Numbered from the stretch's first letter, positions 7,813-17,818 are shown. The stretch is 45,787 nucleotides of DNA from an uncultured Prevotella sp. (GCA_900550035.1 URQS01000024.1:1-45787); one strand, 5' to 3'. Made by a program: numbers and translations. Notes: a model not told the origin generated them from the letters alone.

Positions 7813-10488
7813 TTAGTTTTCAAGATCCAGAGCGTCGCAGCCGCGGATGTCCTGAGTCTTGTCGTAGAACAACTTGTAAGCACCTACCTTGATGTAAGGA
7901 CAAACGCTTGTAACATCGATTGAGATGTTGGGGTTGTCGGAGATGTTCACGATATAAAGGTGAGAGGTCAATGTCTCGTCTACCTTGCGGATATCGTTAG
8001 AGCCTATTTGGAACTGAATCAGACTCGGACACTTGGTAATGCCTGTAGGCCATGTGCGCAAGGGGCGGTTGCCCTGGGCGTCGCGCTGATGGTTGATGCC
8101 GAACGCACGGAGGTTGGCACTGTTCAATGGCTGTGTGGGCACCTGGCTGAAGCAGTTGTAGCTCAGGTCGATATTGGTGATGTAGGGCATGTTGTCGCTC
8201 AAGAAGTCGTCAGAGAGTGACGTAAGCTTGTTGAAGCGGAAGTCCATCACCTGCAAGAGGTAGGCATACTTACCACGGATAGAACCCTTGGGGATACTGG
8301 TCATCTGGTTGCCGCTCAGGTCGAGAGTGATGATTGGCGAGCCAGCCGAAATCAGCTCTGAAGGGAACTTGGTGAGCTTGTTGTTGGCAAGCGACACGGT
8401 AGAGGCGTTGATGCCCTTGTAGCCGCCAGTATTGTCTACACCCGATATCTCGTTGTTAGAGAAGTTGACCGAACCCATCACGTGGATTGAGCTTGCATCG
8501 AAGATATTGGGTATTTTCTTGAGTTTGTTGTATGAGAAGTCCAGACTCTCGGTGTTGTCAGAGAAGCCGCAGAGGTCATTTGGTATCTCCTCAATCTGGT
8601 TGTTGGTGAGATAGAGCGACGCCAACTCTACTTCCTTGCCAAAGGCATGCACCTTCTTGATGTTGTTGTTGGCGAGGTCGAGCAGACCAAGCTTCAACAT
8701 ATTGCGCAGTGCCCATGATGCAGGGAACTCTTCGAGATTGTTGTGGCTCAGATAGAGAATCTGCAAAGTCTTGCCTATCTTGCTTGTGGCCATCTGCTCC
8801 CAGTCGTCGCGCAGCTGTGCTGCCGAGATGCCCTTGTTGCGAGCGAGGTTGAATGCCTGAACATTCGGAAGATTGTAGTAGACCTCGGGCAGACGGGTGA
8901 GCTTCGGACAGTTGTAGAGCTCAAGGTCGGTGAGAGTGGTCATCTTGTCCCATGCCTCCTCGGTGAACTCCTCGGCAAAGCGATGATACTCTGACGACTC
9001 GTCGTCGTAGAACTTAGAGCAAACCTCGTCGGCTGTAATCGGAGAGTTGCCGATGTAGAACTGCTGCATCTTGGTGAGGCGATAGATGGCCTTAGAGATA
9101 CCAGTAATCTTATTGGTAGTGAGACCTATCTGAGCGTCCTTCAGCTGAATGCGTGAGTCCTTCTTGATTGTATTCTTGGCGTTCTTGCTGTCGGAATTGA
9201 AGCTCTCGATAATCATCTCGGACATATTGGCACGCGGGTCGTACTTGAGGAACTTGTTCTCGTAGTCGTGGCGCATTGACTGCTTACGGGCTGCTGTGAG
9301 CTTGTTGGCATCATACTCATTAAAGAGATTGGCCCCAATCTTCTCATCGTGCGAACCTAAGTTGAACACCTGAAGCTCGGTGAGCTGACCGATGGCGTCG
9401 GGCACTATACCCTTGGCACCGAATCCAGCAATGATAATGCCGATGACACGGCCGTTGCTGTTGAGCGTAACGCCGGGCTGCTCGCCCCACATGTCAAGCT
9501 CCTTGTTGAAGTTCCAGTTGGCGCCGTGGAATGTGGCGTCGCCATAGAAGCTCCAATCCTTACCCTGAAGCGACTCCCAAATGGCCTTCAGAGCCTTGTA
9601 GTCCTTGATGTACTCCTTAGTCTCAGAGAGGAGGATGGGCACCTGAGCGTCGGCAGTGAGCTGATTGTCGGTGATGACGAAAGCCTTGCCCTTGACGGGC
9701 TGTGTCTCGTAGGTGGTCTTCACAGCTCCGGTCTTGCCGTAAGTGGTGTACGACGTAACCTGATAGGTGCCGGCAGGAAGCCAGATGGTAGAGTCGCAAT
9801 GGGCTGTAGCCACATCCATGTACTTGTCGTCGGCATTGTCGGGATTCTGATGCTCCTTGTTGCCTTCCTTGTATTTCACCTTAAGATTGTTGAAGGTGAA
9901 GGTCTCGCGTGTGAAGAGATTGGTGACGCTGACGTCGATCATACGGATGCTTGAGAAGAGATACTCACCGCTTCCGGCACGGGTCTCTGCCCACTGCTTG
10001 ACGAGATCGAACTGCACCTTGCCACGCTCTACGGTCTCAACCATAAGGTCCTGAACGGTAAGTCCGCCACCCTGCACGGTAAAGGTCTCGCCTGCTGACG
10101 AAGCGAGCAACTCCTCGTCTACCCCATCGTAGAGATAGAAACCGATGATGGTGTAGGTGCCTGAGGCAAGCTGCAACTTCTCACTCTTCAATCCGTACTC
10201 TGCATTCTCGGCATTGTAGGCATTGAGCGTCAATGTCTGCGACACGGTGGTGCCGTCGTGCTCCATGACAACCTTGATTTTCTTGGCATCGCCCAGTTTC
10301 TCAAGCTTGTCGACGGCAGCGGCACGGGTAGCTCTCGACGACACCTTCTTGGAGAGCATGAACTGCACATAGCCGTATGTGCCGTCCCAACGCTCAAGGG
10401 TGTCTTCAGAGCAGCTTGTCACTGCCATGGTGAGCATTGCCACCACGAGCAACAAGAATGCCTTGCTATAATTTGTGATTGTATTCAT
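7813..10488 (-). CDS. Large leucine-rich-repeat surface lipoprotein (DUF4458-like N-terminus)
   Basis: This 891-residue protein has lipobox TSC at Cys26 followed by SEDT. The N-terminal about 300 residues are beta-rich and resemble the DUF4458 domain often found on Bacteroidetes LRR lipoproteins; this is from memory of the family and is not certain. From about 330 to 860 there are at least a dozen LRR units of the LxLxxNxLxxxP type (ILYLSHNNLEEFP, SLDFSYNKLKKIP, TLDLSGNQMTSIP). LRR surfaces bind proteins, so a protein or peptide ligand fits the protease in the same operon. It lies 24 bases after the gene at 10513-12054. Confidence 0.78.
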   Translation of the reverse strand: MNTITNYSKAFLLLVVAMLTMAVTSCSEDTLERWDGTYGYVQFMLSKKVSSRATRAAAVDKLEKLGDAKKIKVVMEHDGTTVSQTLTLNAYNAENAEYGLKSEKLQLASGTYTIIGFYLYDGVDEELLASSAGETFTVQGGGLTVQDLMVETVERGKVQFDLVKQWAETRAGSGEYLFSSIRMIDVSVTNLFTRETFTFNNLKVKYKEGNKEHQNPDNADDKYMDVATAHCDSTIWLPAGTYQVTSYTTYGKTGAVKTTYETQPVKGKAFVITDNQLTADAQVPILLSETKEYIKDYKALKAIWESLQGKDWSFYGDATFHGANWNFNKELDMWGEQPGVTLNSNGRVIGIIIAGFGAKGIVPDAIGQLTELQVFNLGSHDEKIGANLFNEYDANKLTAARKQSMRHDYENKFLKYDPRANMSEMIIESFNSDSKNAKNTIKKDSRIQLKDAQIGLTTNKITGISKAIYRLTKMQQFYIGNSPITADEVCSKFYDDESSEYHRFAEEFTEEAWDKMTTLTDLELYNCPKLTRLPEVYYNLPNVQAFNLARNKGISAAQLRDDWEQMATSKIGKTLQILYLSHNNLEEFPASWALRNMLKLGLLDLANNNIKKVHAFGKEVELASLYLTNNQIEEIPNDLCGFSDNTESLDFSYNKLKKIPNIFDASSIHVMGSVNFSNNEISGVDNTGGYKGINASTVSLANNKLTKFPSELISAGSPIITLDLSGNQMTSIPKGSIRGKYAYLLQVMDFRFNKLTSLSDDFLSDNMPYITNIDLSYNCFSQVPTQPLNSANLRAFGINHQRDAQGNRPLRTWPTGITKCPSLIQFQIGSNDIRKVDETLTSHLYIVNISDNPNISIDVTSVCPYIKVGAYKLFYDKTQDIRGCDALDLEN

Positions 10489-10512
10489 TACTTTGTGGTT
10501 TTACTTGCTTCT

Positions 10513-12054
10513 TTACTGCATTTTATTGATAACGACAACGCGCTTGCAAACATGCATGGCATCGTTGAAGCCAACAAGGATAGGAGCGGTAAGCTCGTCG
10601 GCCATAAAGCCAATGTAGATGCCCTTATCGTCCTGTTGCATTTCATAGCTGTCTACCGTATTGCCGGTGCCATCGTAGATTACTACGCCATCTCCTGCTG
10701 TAGGATCCCATCCGTCAATCTGAGGATAGAGGGCTACGTAGCCACCGTAGACTGTCGACTCGAACACGTCGTTGCCGGTATAGCTGAACAGACCCTCGGC
10801 GTACGACTTATAGTCGGCATTGGTAGTCAGAGCGCAATCTACCTCCATGCCCATGCTGGTAACGATAGGTGCTGTGACTGTCGAACCGCCATGGCTGGCT
10901 TCCTTCTGCACGATGTCCATGAGGAAGTAGCGGTCATAGTCGCTGCTTACAGTGGTGAAGTCGTTCTCAAGCATATCGTCAAGACCGTTCTCGAGTGTTT
11001 CGTAAACGCTCTGAGGCAATGCGTAAACGAGGAATTCACGGCTACCGCTGCTCAACGGTGCTACGGTGAGCTTAACGTTGCCCTTATCGCCCTTCAGCTG
11101 TACGGCATTGCTGTCGTCCTCGAACAATCCATTTTCACGATTCTCGAATACTACCAGCTGGTAAGCATCGCCAAATGTAGTGAGTGTGAAGGGTACGAAG
11201 TTGTGGAAGGTGAACTCGTTTGTAACGTCGCCATTAAGGCTTGAACCGTTCTGTGTGAACACCTTACCGTCGAGCGACACATTCCATACTGCCCACTGTG
11301 AAGCTGTAGGATAAGTGATGTCCATGGTGTTGGTGGTCATACCGTTATAGACAACGGGCACTGTCACGGCTGCCTTGCCATCCTCCGAAGCGAAGGTGAT
11401 AGTGTAGTTGTCCTCCTTGGCAATGACATACTTGGCACTCATGCCTGCGTTCTCCTTGAATGCAGCACCGCCTACGGCATCCTTGTTGGGTGTACCTACG
11501 AGGAAACCGCCTTCGAGCTGTACCCAAGCGGGAGTGTTGGTGACGGCAAAACGATAGTTGGCCTTAACTGTGAACTTGTTGTAGATAGGCTGGCCTGCAA
11601 TGTCCTTGTAGCCTACGGTGATACCGGTCTGGGTGATGTCGTTGCCCAACTCGTCGTATACCTTAAGCTCGTAGCCAGTAGCCGAACGCTGAACCTCAGC
11701 GACAGCCACCTTCTGTCCGCCCATTGAGAGGAAGAGCTGAGCCACACTCATCTCCTTGCTTGCGTCGTCGGCAGTGAGCTTAACCTTGATGGTCTGCTTG
11801 CCGGCAGCACCATTGAGCACGAAGGCGTCAGTGTTCTCGCCCTGAGCCAACTTACACCAGATGGCTGATGAAGAGAGGCTCCAGTTGTCGTTGGCCTCGA
11901 AGGTGAAGTCCAACTCGTCGCCAGCGGCACCGGCAATGGTCTGTACCGTAGGGAATACGGGGGTTGTGGCATCGTCGTCGCTACAAGCGCTAAACAAGGT
12001 CACTGATACCAGCGCCATGAGCACGAGCCAATATTTTGAAATCAATGTTTTCAT
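10513..12054 (-). CDS. SusCD-associated surface lipoprotein (BACON-like, function unknown)
   Basis: This 513-residue protein has lipobox SAC at Cys24 followed by SDDD, so it is probably surface exposed. Residues about 33-125 (TIAGAAGDELDFTFEANDNW, then LSSSAIWC) have the pattern of a BACON-like domain. A second similar stretch at about 130-255 ends in PVVYNGM. The rest is beta-rich without a catalytic motif. It may belong to one of the DUF families seen only beside SusCD pairs (DUF5003 is possible, not confirmed). Position and fold suggest a substrate-binding accessory of the importer. Confidence 0.6.
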   Translation of the reverse strand: MKTLISKYWLVLMALVSVTLFSACSDDDATTPVFPTVQTIAGAAGDELDFTFEANDNWSLSSSAIWCKLAQGENTDAFVLNGAAGKQTIKVKLTADDASKEMSVAQLFLSMGGQKVAVAEVQRSATGYELKVYDELGNDITQTGITVGYKDIAGQPIYNKFTVKANYRFAVTNTPAWVQLEGGFLVGTPNKDAVGGAAFKENAGMSAKYVIAKEDNYTITFASEDGKAAVTVPVVYNGMTTNTMDITYPTASQWAVWNVSLDGKVFTQNGSSLNGDVTNEFTFHNFVPFTLTTFGDAYQLVVFENRENGLFEDDSNAVQLKGDKGNVKLTVAPLSSGSREFLVYALPQSVYETLENGLDDMLENDFTTVSSDYDRYFLMDIVQKEASHGGSTVTAPIVTSMGMEVDCALTTNADYKSYAEGLFSYTGNDVFESTVYGGYVALYPQIDGWDPTAGDGVVIYDGTGNTVDSYEMQQDDKGIYIGFMADELTAPILVGFNDAMHVCKRVVVINKMQ

Positions 12055-12069
12055 TTTGTTTTGTCGTTT

Positions 12070-12972
12070 TTATAATCCTTGTTCTTTAAGTTTCTCTGCC
12101 TCAGCATCGCTTATCCACTCAAACATTGAGATGAATGTGCCTACTGTACCGAATGACGAACCGTCCTTGTTGTCAACGCTCATCGAGACATACTGCAACA
12201 CGTAGTTCTGGCAGGTGTTATAATAAGATGTGTAGATAGAAGGCTGGCTGATGCGCAACTTTCCGTCGCCATAGATGGTGCCGAATGCCTCACCGGTCTC
12301 ACCGGCTATCTGGTCGTCCATCTCTACCTTAGGCTCAAGAGGATTTTTGGTGTTGAACTTCAGCTTAAGATCGTAGCCCTTATAGTAAACATCCTTGAGG
12401 AGCACGGTGTTCTCCTCGCCTTCTACCACCTCGGTCTTGATCAGACGGTTGGTGACGTTGTTCAGATACTGGCTGTAGAATGTAGACGTTACCACACACC
12501 AGCCTGAGAAGTTGTGGATGTCGAACGGACACGACTTCTGCATCACTACGTGGGTGTAGTCCTTGTAAAGGTCGGTCCAGTTGTACTTCTCGGGAACCAC
12601 CAGCTTAAGGGTGAAGCCGAGCGAATCGGTCTTGCCTATGTTTTCGTAAACGCCCTGAACCTGCACGTTGCCTACCATCTCGCCCGCCTTGATTGTGACG
12701 GTGTTGTTGAGGATGCGATAGTGGCGACCCTCAATGGCGTTGCTCTGCTTGGGCACAACTTCAACAGCAAAGGTGCGGTCGAAGTCGGCCTTCTCGGTAG
12801 CCGAAACGGGGACGTTGAACACCTCGTTAGTCTCCTGTACGGCATACTGATAGAGCGTATCAGAGAACATGATGTGGCTCGGACCAGAATAATTGGTATA
12901 GTCTTGCGAACAGCTTGCAAGAGCGATGAGTGCAGCTACGGCTGACAAACATCCCATCATTATTTTCTTCAT
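12070..12972 (-). CDS. SusCD-associated lipoprotein (DUF4984-like)
   Basis: This 300-residue protein has lipobox ASC at Cys21 followed by SQDY. The N-terminal half (about 30-150) has a Calx-beta/DUF4843-like pattern, including IEGRHYRILNNTVTIKAGE, which resembles the 'a.eG.DY......ltf..g' signature. The C-terminal half is beta-rich and resembles DUF4984 (from memory). It lies 15 bases after susD. In Bacteroides thetaiotaomicron the peptide-loaded SusCD complex BT2261-2264 also carries two extra lipoproteins beside SusC and SusD, so this gene may encode a comparable stable subunit (inference). Confidence 0.62.
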   Translation of the reverse strand: MKKIMMGCLSAVAALIALASCSQDYTNYSGPSHIMFSDTLYQYAVQETNEVFNVPVSATEKADFDRTFAVEVVPKQSNAIEGRHYRILNNTVTIKAGEMVGNVQVQGVYENIGKTDSLGFTLKLVVPEKYNWTDLYKDYTHVVMQKSCPFDIHNFSGWCVVTSTFYSQYLNNVTNRLIKTEVVEGEENTVLLKDVYYKGYDLKLKFNTKNPLEPKVEMDDQIAGETGEAFGTIYGDGKLRISQPSIYTSYYNTCQNYVLQYVSMSVDNKDGSSFGTVGTFISMFEWISDAEAEKLKEQGL

Positions 12973-12987
12973 GATCGTCTCTTTATT

Positions 12988-14514
12988 TTATTTGTTACTT
13001 TCATTAGGCTCAATCTGCGAACCCGGCGACTCAAGCTCGTGCTGCGGAATTGGCCATACGAAGAAGGCGTCGTCCTTCTCTACCTTGAGGTCGCTCTGTA
13101 CGAAGTTGGCTGCGGGCTGGTCGGCTATCTTGCGTTCGAATCCCTTGTGCCAACGCTTGAGGTCGTTCAGACGGAAGCCTTCCATGTAGAGTTCCTTGAC
13201 ACGCTCGCCCTCGATTATCTTCAGGGCGTTGCTCTCGCTGAGCGATGTGTTGCCACCGTAAGACGAGTAGCGGGCAGAACGGAGTGTTGTGATGTCCTTG
13301 CCAGCCTTGGTGTAGTCGCCCTTCATAGCGTAAGCCTCAGCACGAACCAGATACATCTCCGAGAGACGGAACACCATTGGCTGATGTACGTGCAGGATAT
13401 TGTTGTTCAAGAAGGTGGCATCGCCAAAATACTTGCTCAACAAGGGCCACTGCAGTCCGTGCTCATAGCCTGTGACACGAGTGGTGAAGATGGCAGCAGC
13501 ACGAAGGTCGTTGTTGTCGAACGAGTTGATTACCCATGTTGCAGGCACATAGTCGGGACGGTAAGTCACGTAGTTGAAGTTGTCGAAGATGGTGCCTAGG
13601 GCGCCACCATAACTATTGATTGTGAATCCTACCTTCCAGATTGCCTCGCGCGAGTCGCCATAGGTCCAGATGTACTTGTAATCCTTCACCTGATTTGAAT
13701 AGGTGTTGGAAGAAGCCTTCTCCAATGTGTAGTACTTGCTGCTGATAACCTTCGATGCGTACTTGATAGCATCGTCGTACTTATGCATATATAATGATAC
13801 GCGCGCACGCAAAGCATGGCAGGTGTACTCGTTGAAGTAGATTTCGTTGTAAAGACTTCCGGTGAAGTCGTCGTCTACCTTAAGATATTCGGCTGCCTTG
13901 TCGAGGTCGGCAAGTACAAACTCGTACGACTCCTTCAGGCTGGCACGCTTCTGAAGCTCGTTGCCATGATAATGCTCGGTAAGCACTACGCCAAGCTCGC
14001 TGGCTGCCTGCTCGTCGCTGTCGTAAGCCTTACAGTAGCACTTGATGAGCTCAGAGTAAGCCAAGGCACGAGCAAAACGTGCCTCGCCCTCATACTGCTC
14101 CAACTTGTCGAGAAGCTTGTCGCTATTGGTGTTGGCTCTCACCTTGTCGAGATTGTCGAGCAAGAAGTTGCATCGGTTGATGACGCCGTAGAGGTCGGCA
14201 TAAACAGCCTCGATGTCGGTGTTGGTGGCCTTGATGTCCTTCCAACGATAGATGTCGCCATAGGCATTAGAGTAGCCCTTCACGCAGAACACGAAGTCGG
14301 CCTGCAAATCGGGCAAAATGGTAAGATTGCCAGAATACAAGGCGCTGCTCTTGAAGCTGTCGTAGATACCTATCACTAGCTTGTCCACATCCTCTACTGT
14401 ATTGACAGCCTCGTCCATGCGGATTGAATCCTCAGGATACTTGTCAAGACAAGAAGACATAGAGAGGGCGAGTATTGCCGACAGCACACATGTCTTTATA
14501 TTATTGATATTCAT
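12988..14514 (-). CDS. SusD/RagB family substrate-binding lipoprotein
   Basis: This 508-residue protein has lipobox SSC at Cys22 followed by LDKYPEDSI, the standard start of SusD/RagB proteins. Helical, TPR-like stretches run from about 45 to 330 (ARFARALAYSELIKCYC is the conserved 'A.fLRA..Yf.L...fG' segment). The C-terminal region has the family's RLSEMYLVRAEAYAMKGD and VKELYMEGFRLNDLKRW motifs. It acts as the hinged lid on the SusC barrel at the outer membrane and captures substrate. It lies 21 bases after susC. Confidence 0.95.
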   Translation of the reverse strand: MNINNIKTCVLSAILALSMSSCLDKYPEDSIRMDEAVNTVEDVDKLVIGIYDSFKSSALYSGNLTILPDLQADFVFCVKGYSNAYGDIYRWKDIKATNTDIEAVYADLYGVINRCNFLLDNLDKVRANTNSDKLLDKLEQYEGEARFARALAYSELIKCYCKAYDSDEQAASELGVVLTEHYHGNELQKRASLKESYEFVLADLDKAAEYLKVDDDFTGSLYNEIYFNEYTCHALRARVSLYMHKYDDAIKYASKVISSKYYTLEKASSNTYSNQVKDYKYIWTYGDSREAIWKVGFTINSYGGALGTIFDNFNYVTYRPDYVPATWVINSFDNNDLRAAAIFTTRVTGYEHGLQWPLLSKYFGDATFLNNNILHVHQPMVFRLSEMYLVRAEAYAMKGDYTKAGKDITTLRSARYSSYGGNTSLSESNALKIIEGERVKELYMEGFRLNDLKRWHKGFERKIADQPAANFVQSDLKVEKDDAFFVWPIPQHELESPGSQIEPNESNK

Positions 14515-14535
14515 TTTTGTAATCTCCTTTCTTAT

Positions 14536-17472
14536 TTAGAATTGCAGTTCCACACCCAGAGTGAACTGGCGTGATGCCGGATACTGTGCCTGGTAAATAT
14601 TCGAAGAAACCTCAGGATCAAGACCGTTGAAACCGGTGATGGTGAAGAGGTTCTGTGCCTGACCATAGATGCGTGCCATGGTGAAGAACTTGCTCTTGCG
14701 CAACAGGCTCTGTGGCAGTGAATACGACAGGCTGAGATTCTTCAGACGGAGGAACGATGCATTCTCAAGGAAGCGGTCGTCGAGCTGTATCACCTCACCC
14801 CAACGAGGAATGTCGGTGATGTCACCTGGCTGCTTCCAGCGGTCGTAGAGCAAGCGCTTCGACTGGTTGTAGGCAGTACCGAACATGATGCCGCTCTCCT
14901 CGAAGAAGCGGTCGTTGTTGATGACGTAGCGTGTGCCAATCCAACTGAACTGGGCTGAGAGCTGCAAGCCCTTCCAGCGGAGGCTGGTGCCGAAACCACC
15001 CATCCAAGGTGCATCGTAGGTCTTGCCGGTCATCACCTTGTCGCCCTCGCGGAACTCGTTGGTGATGTTGCCATTCTTGTCGTACCAGAGCTGCTCGCCA
15101 TTGGCTGGGTTGACACCGGCGTAACGGTTGAGATAGAACTCGCTGACAGAGTGGCCTACTACGTACTTCAAACCTGTGGTTGAGTTGACATACTCGGTAA
15201 CGCCATTGTAGAGTTCCTTCAGACGGTTCTGATTATAAGATACGTTGGCGCTCACGTTCCATGTGAAGTCGCGTGTGCGGATGATGTCGCCATCAGCGCT
15301 CAACTCAATACCCTTATTGGCCATAACGCCCACGTTCTTCCAACGATAGCCCTCGCCAGTAACTGTATATGACTCAGGCACACGCATAAGCATGTTAGAA
15401 GTACGCTTGTAGTAAGCCTCAAAGCTGAAGTTGATGCGATTGAGGAATCCGAGACGAAGGGCGAAGTTGTTTGCCCATGTCGACTCCCAGCCCAACTCCT
15501 CGTTGCCGCTCTGCGAAGGGAAGAAGCCTGCAGTGTCGTCGTAGTTGGCACCACCCGACACGAGTGCCAAGTGATAATAGTTGGGAATCTCTGAGTTGCC
15601 CGAAGTACCGGTGCTGATTGCAATCTGAGCATTGCTTAACCAGTTCATTTCCTTCAGCCAATCGGTCTGCTTGACATTCCACATGAATCCAAGCGACCAG
15701 AAGGTACCCCAACGATGGTCTTTACCGAAACGTGAAGAAGCATCGGTACGCAGAGAGAAGTCGGCATAGTAAAGCTCCTTGTAGTTGTACTCGCCACGCA
15801 TGAAGAATGACATGTATGAGTAATCAGACGAAGAATCTGCCCAACGGCTGGCACGTGTACCAGAAGACACGTTTGTCAGAAGGTCGCTGGTCTGACCCTT
15901 GGTGTAAACGTTGAATCCCTCAGAGTGATAGTTGACAGCCTCCTGACCCAACATCACATTGAAAGCATGACTCTCGCCCAAATTGAAGCGATAGTTGGCT
16001 GTTGTGGTCTCAGTGAGACTGAGCGCGTCGTTGCTCTGACGAGCCGCTGTACCCTGGCCGTTGTTTGACGAAAGGCTTGGGAACGACTGGAGGAACGCTG
16101 TAGAATGAGTGAAATCGGCACCGAACTGAGTACGGATTGTAAGATTCTCAATAGGATAAATCTCGGCGTACATCGTAGAGAGCACCTTATACTTCTTGTT
16201 CTTGATAGGGTTCTTGCCCATGTACACAATAGGGTTCTCGCTTGTGCCAGCCCAATCGCCCTTGGCGAGCGAAGCCAGACTACCGTCCTTGGCATACGGA
16301 CTCCAGTAAGGCAGCATGAAGCGGCAGGCAGAAATAGGAGTAACGGTGGTGTAACTGCCATCGTCGGCCTGCTGTGCCTCCTCGTAAGCAGCCATTGTGT
16401 TGGTGCCTATCTTCAGCCACTTGCTTGCCTTGACATCGGCATTGGTGCGAAGATTGTAACGGCGGAAGGTAGAATTCTGTGCAATACCGTCCTGGTCGTA
16501 GAATCCACCTGACACGTAATAGTTCAAACGATCGGTGGCACGATTGACCGAAAGCTCGTAGCTCTGAAGCGGAGCACGGTCGTTGAACACCTCGTCGAGC
16601 CAGTTGACATTAACCTTCGAGAGGAGGTTGTAGTCCTTGCCGGCATCCAGACCGACTTCCTTCTCAAACTGTATGCGCTCGTCGGTGTTCATCATCATCC
16701 AGTTGTTCTGAGCCAACTCAGAGAAACCGTACTGGGCACGAAGAGTAATCTTGGCATTGTCAAACGACAGACCACGCTTAGATGTGATTACAACCACACC
16801 ATTGGCTGCACGTGCACCATAGATAGAGGTAGACGAAGCATCCTTCAACACTGAGATGCTCTCAATGTCGTTAGGACTGAGGGTGTTGAAGTCGGAACTT
16901 GAAATGGGCACACCGTCCAGAATAAAGAGCGGCGACTTGCCCGAGTTGATAGAGTTGGTACCACGAATCTGGAAAGTAGCCGCCTTGCTAGGCTCACCCG
17001 ACGAACTGATGACCTGCAAACCAGTACTCTGTCCTTGCAAAGCCTGGTCGAAGCTGGCAGCTGGGACATTCTCAATCTTTTCAGACTTCACAGACGAAAC
17101 GGAACCCGCAATGGTTCCCTTCTTACGTACACCATACGCTACTACTACTACCTCATCCGTTACTTTGGAATCGGAAGACAGCTTCACGTTAAGCGTGCGC
17201 GTCTGTGCATTGACAGGATGCTTCTGAGTAACCGTGCCGAGATATGAAATCACGAGCGTAGCCTTAGATGCACCCTTTACCTCGATGATGTAGTTGCCGT
17301 CAATGTCGGTAACAACACCATTCGTTGTACCCTCTTGAAGTATTGTTGCACCAATCAGCGGTTCGTTGTCTTCAGCAGACACGACCGTTCCCTTGACGCT
17401 GAAATTCTGCGCCAAGGCTGTTTGTACAGTCAACACAATCAGAGAGACAAGCAATAGGGAAAATCTTCTCAT
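14536..17472 (-). CDS. SusC/RagA family TonB-dependent outer-membrane transporter
   Basis: This 978-residue protein has a signal peptide ending LAQN, then a carboxypeptidase-regulatory-like domain (about 24-105, VKGTVVSAEDNEPLIGATI), a TonB-box-like DEVVVVAYG near 110, a plug domain (about 115-235 with QIRGTNSI and LFILDGVPI) and the 22-strand barrel ending in Phe (LGVELQF). It imports a ligand handed over by SusD, using TonB energy. There is no N-terminal STN domain, so it is not the kind that signals to an ECF anti-sigma factor. It is the first gene of the operon; no HTCS, SusR or ECF/anti-sigma gene is adjacent. Confidence 0.96.
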   Translation of the reverse strand: MRRFSLLLVSLIVLTVQTALAQNFSVKGTVVSAEDNEPLIGATILQEGTTNGVVTDIDGNYIIEVKGASKATLVISYLGTVTQKHPVNAQTRTLNVKLSSDSKVTDEVVVVAYGVRKKGTIAGSVSSVKSEKIENVPAASFDQALQGQSTGLQVISSSGEPSKAATFQIRGTNSINSGKSPLFILDGVPISSSDFNTLSPNDIESISVLKDASSTSIYGARAANGVVVITSKRGLSFDNAKITLRAQYGFSELAQNNWMMMNTDERIQFEKEVGLDAGKDYNLLSKVNVNWLDEVFNDRAPLQSYELSVNRATDRLNYYVSGGFYDQDGIAQNSTFRRYNLRTNADVKASKWLKIGTNTMAAYEEAQQADDGSYTTVTPISACRFMLPYWSPYAKDGSLASLAKGDWAGTSENPIVYMGKNPIKNKKYKVLSTMYAEIYPIENLTIRTQFGADFTHSTAFLQSFPSLSSNNGQGTAARQSNDALSLTETTTANYRFNLGESHAFNVMLGQEAVNYHSEGFNVYTKGQTSDLLTNVSSGTRASRWADSSSDYSYMSFFMRGEYNYKELYYADFSLRTDASSRFGKDHRWGTFWSLGFMWNVKQTDWLKEMNWLSNAQIAISTGTSGNSEIPNYYHLALVSGGANYDDTAGFFPSQSGNEELGWESTWANNFALRLGFLNRINFSFEAYYKRTSNMLMRVPESYTVTGEGYRWKNVGVMANKGIELSADGDIIRTRDFTWNVSANVSYNQNRLKELYNGVTEYVNSTTGLKYVVGHSVSEFYLNRYAGVNPANGEQLWYDKNGNITNEFREGDKVMTGKTYDAPWMGGFGTSLRWKGLQLSAQFSWIGTRYVINNDRFFEESGIMFGTAYNQSKRLLYDRWKQPGDITDIPRWGEVIQLDDRFLENASFLRLKNLSLSYSLPQSLLRKSKFFTMARIYGQAQNLFTITGFNGLDPEVSSNIYQAQYPASRQFTLGVELQF

Positions 17473-17818
17473 CTTGTTTGTTTCAATTGTTGATTATAAA
17501 ATGTTTATTAATTATTATCCTTTTTTTGATTTGTAAAAACAATAAAGAAATCAGTGACTCTTCACCAATATTTTCTATACGTTTCACAACATTATGTTAT
17601 AGATCATATTTATTTTATTAAAAATGTGTTGCAAAATTACTAATAAAATCTCGTTTAATAGATTTTACATTGTTAAAATGTCGATTTTATCACCGAATCG
17701 GCGCAAAAACAAGTAATTATGCTATAATAATTCACAAAAATATTCACAATTATTACTTTTGGCAACAATATTTGCAAAAGATGCGAATAAAAAACTATCC
17801 GTTCCGACCATAAAATGA
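17473..17818 (-). promoter_or_regulatory. Upstream region of the SusCD operon with candidate -7 element
   Basis: This AT-rich stretch between rnpB and susC contains no gene. On the minus strand TAATTTTG at 17632-17639 matches TAnnTTTG and would give a leader of about 150 bases. No clear -33 element is visible, so activation by a distant regulator is possible. Confidence 0.4.

Noticed and set aside
10258..11244. Long plus-strand frame (328 codons) opposite two lipoprotein genes
   Set aside because: It overlaps the ends of two clear lipoprotein genes, has no signal peptide or family pattern, and its composition is that of an antisense frame.
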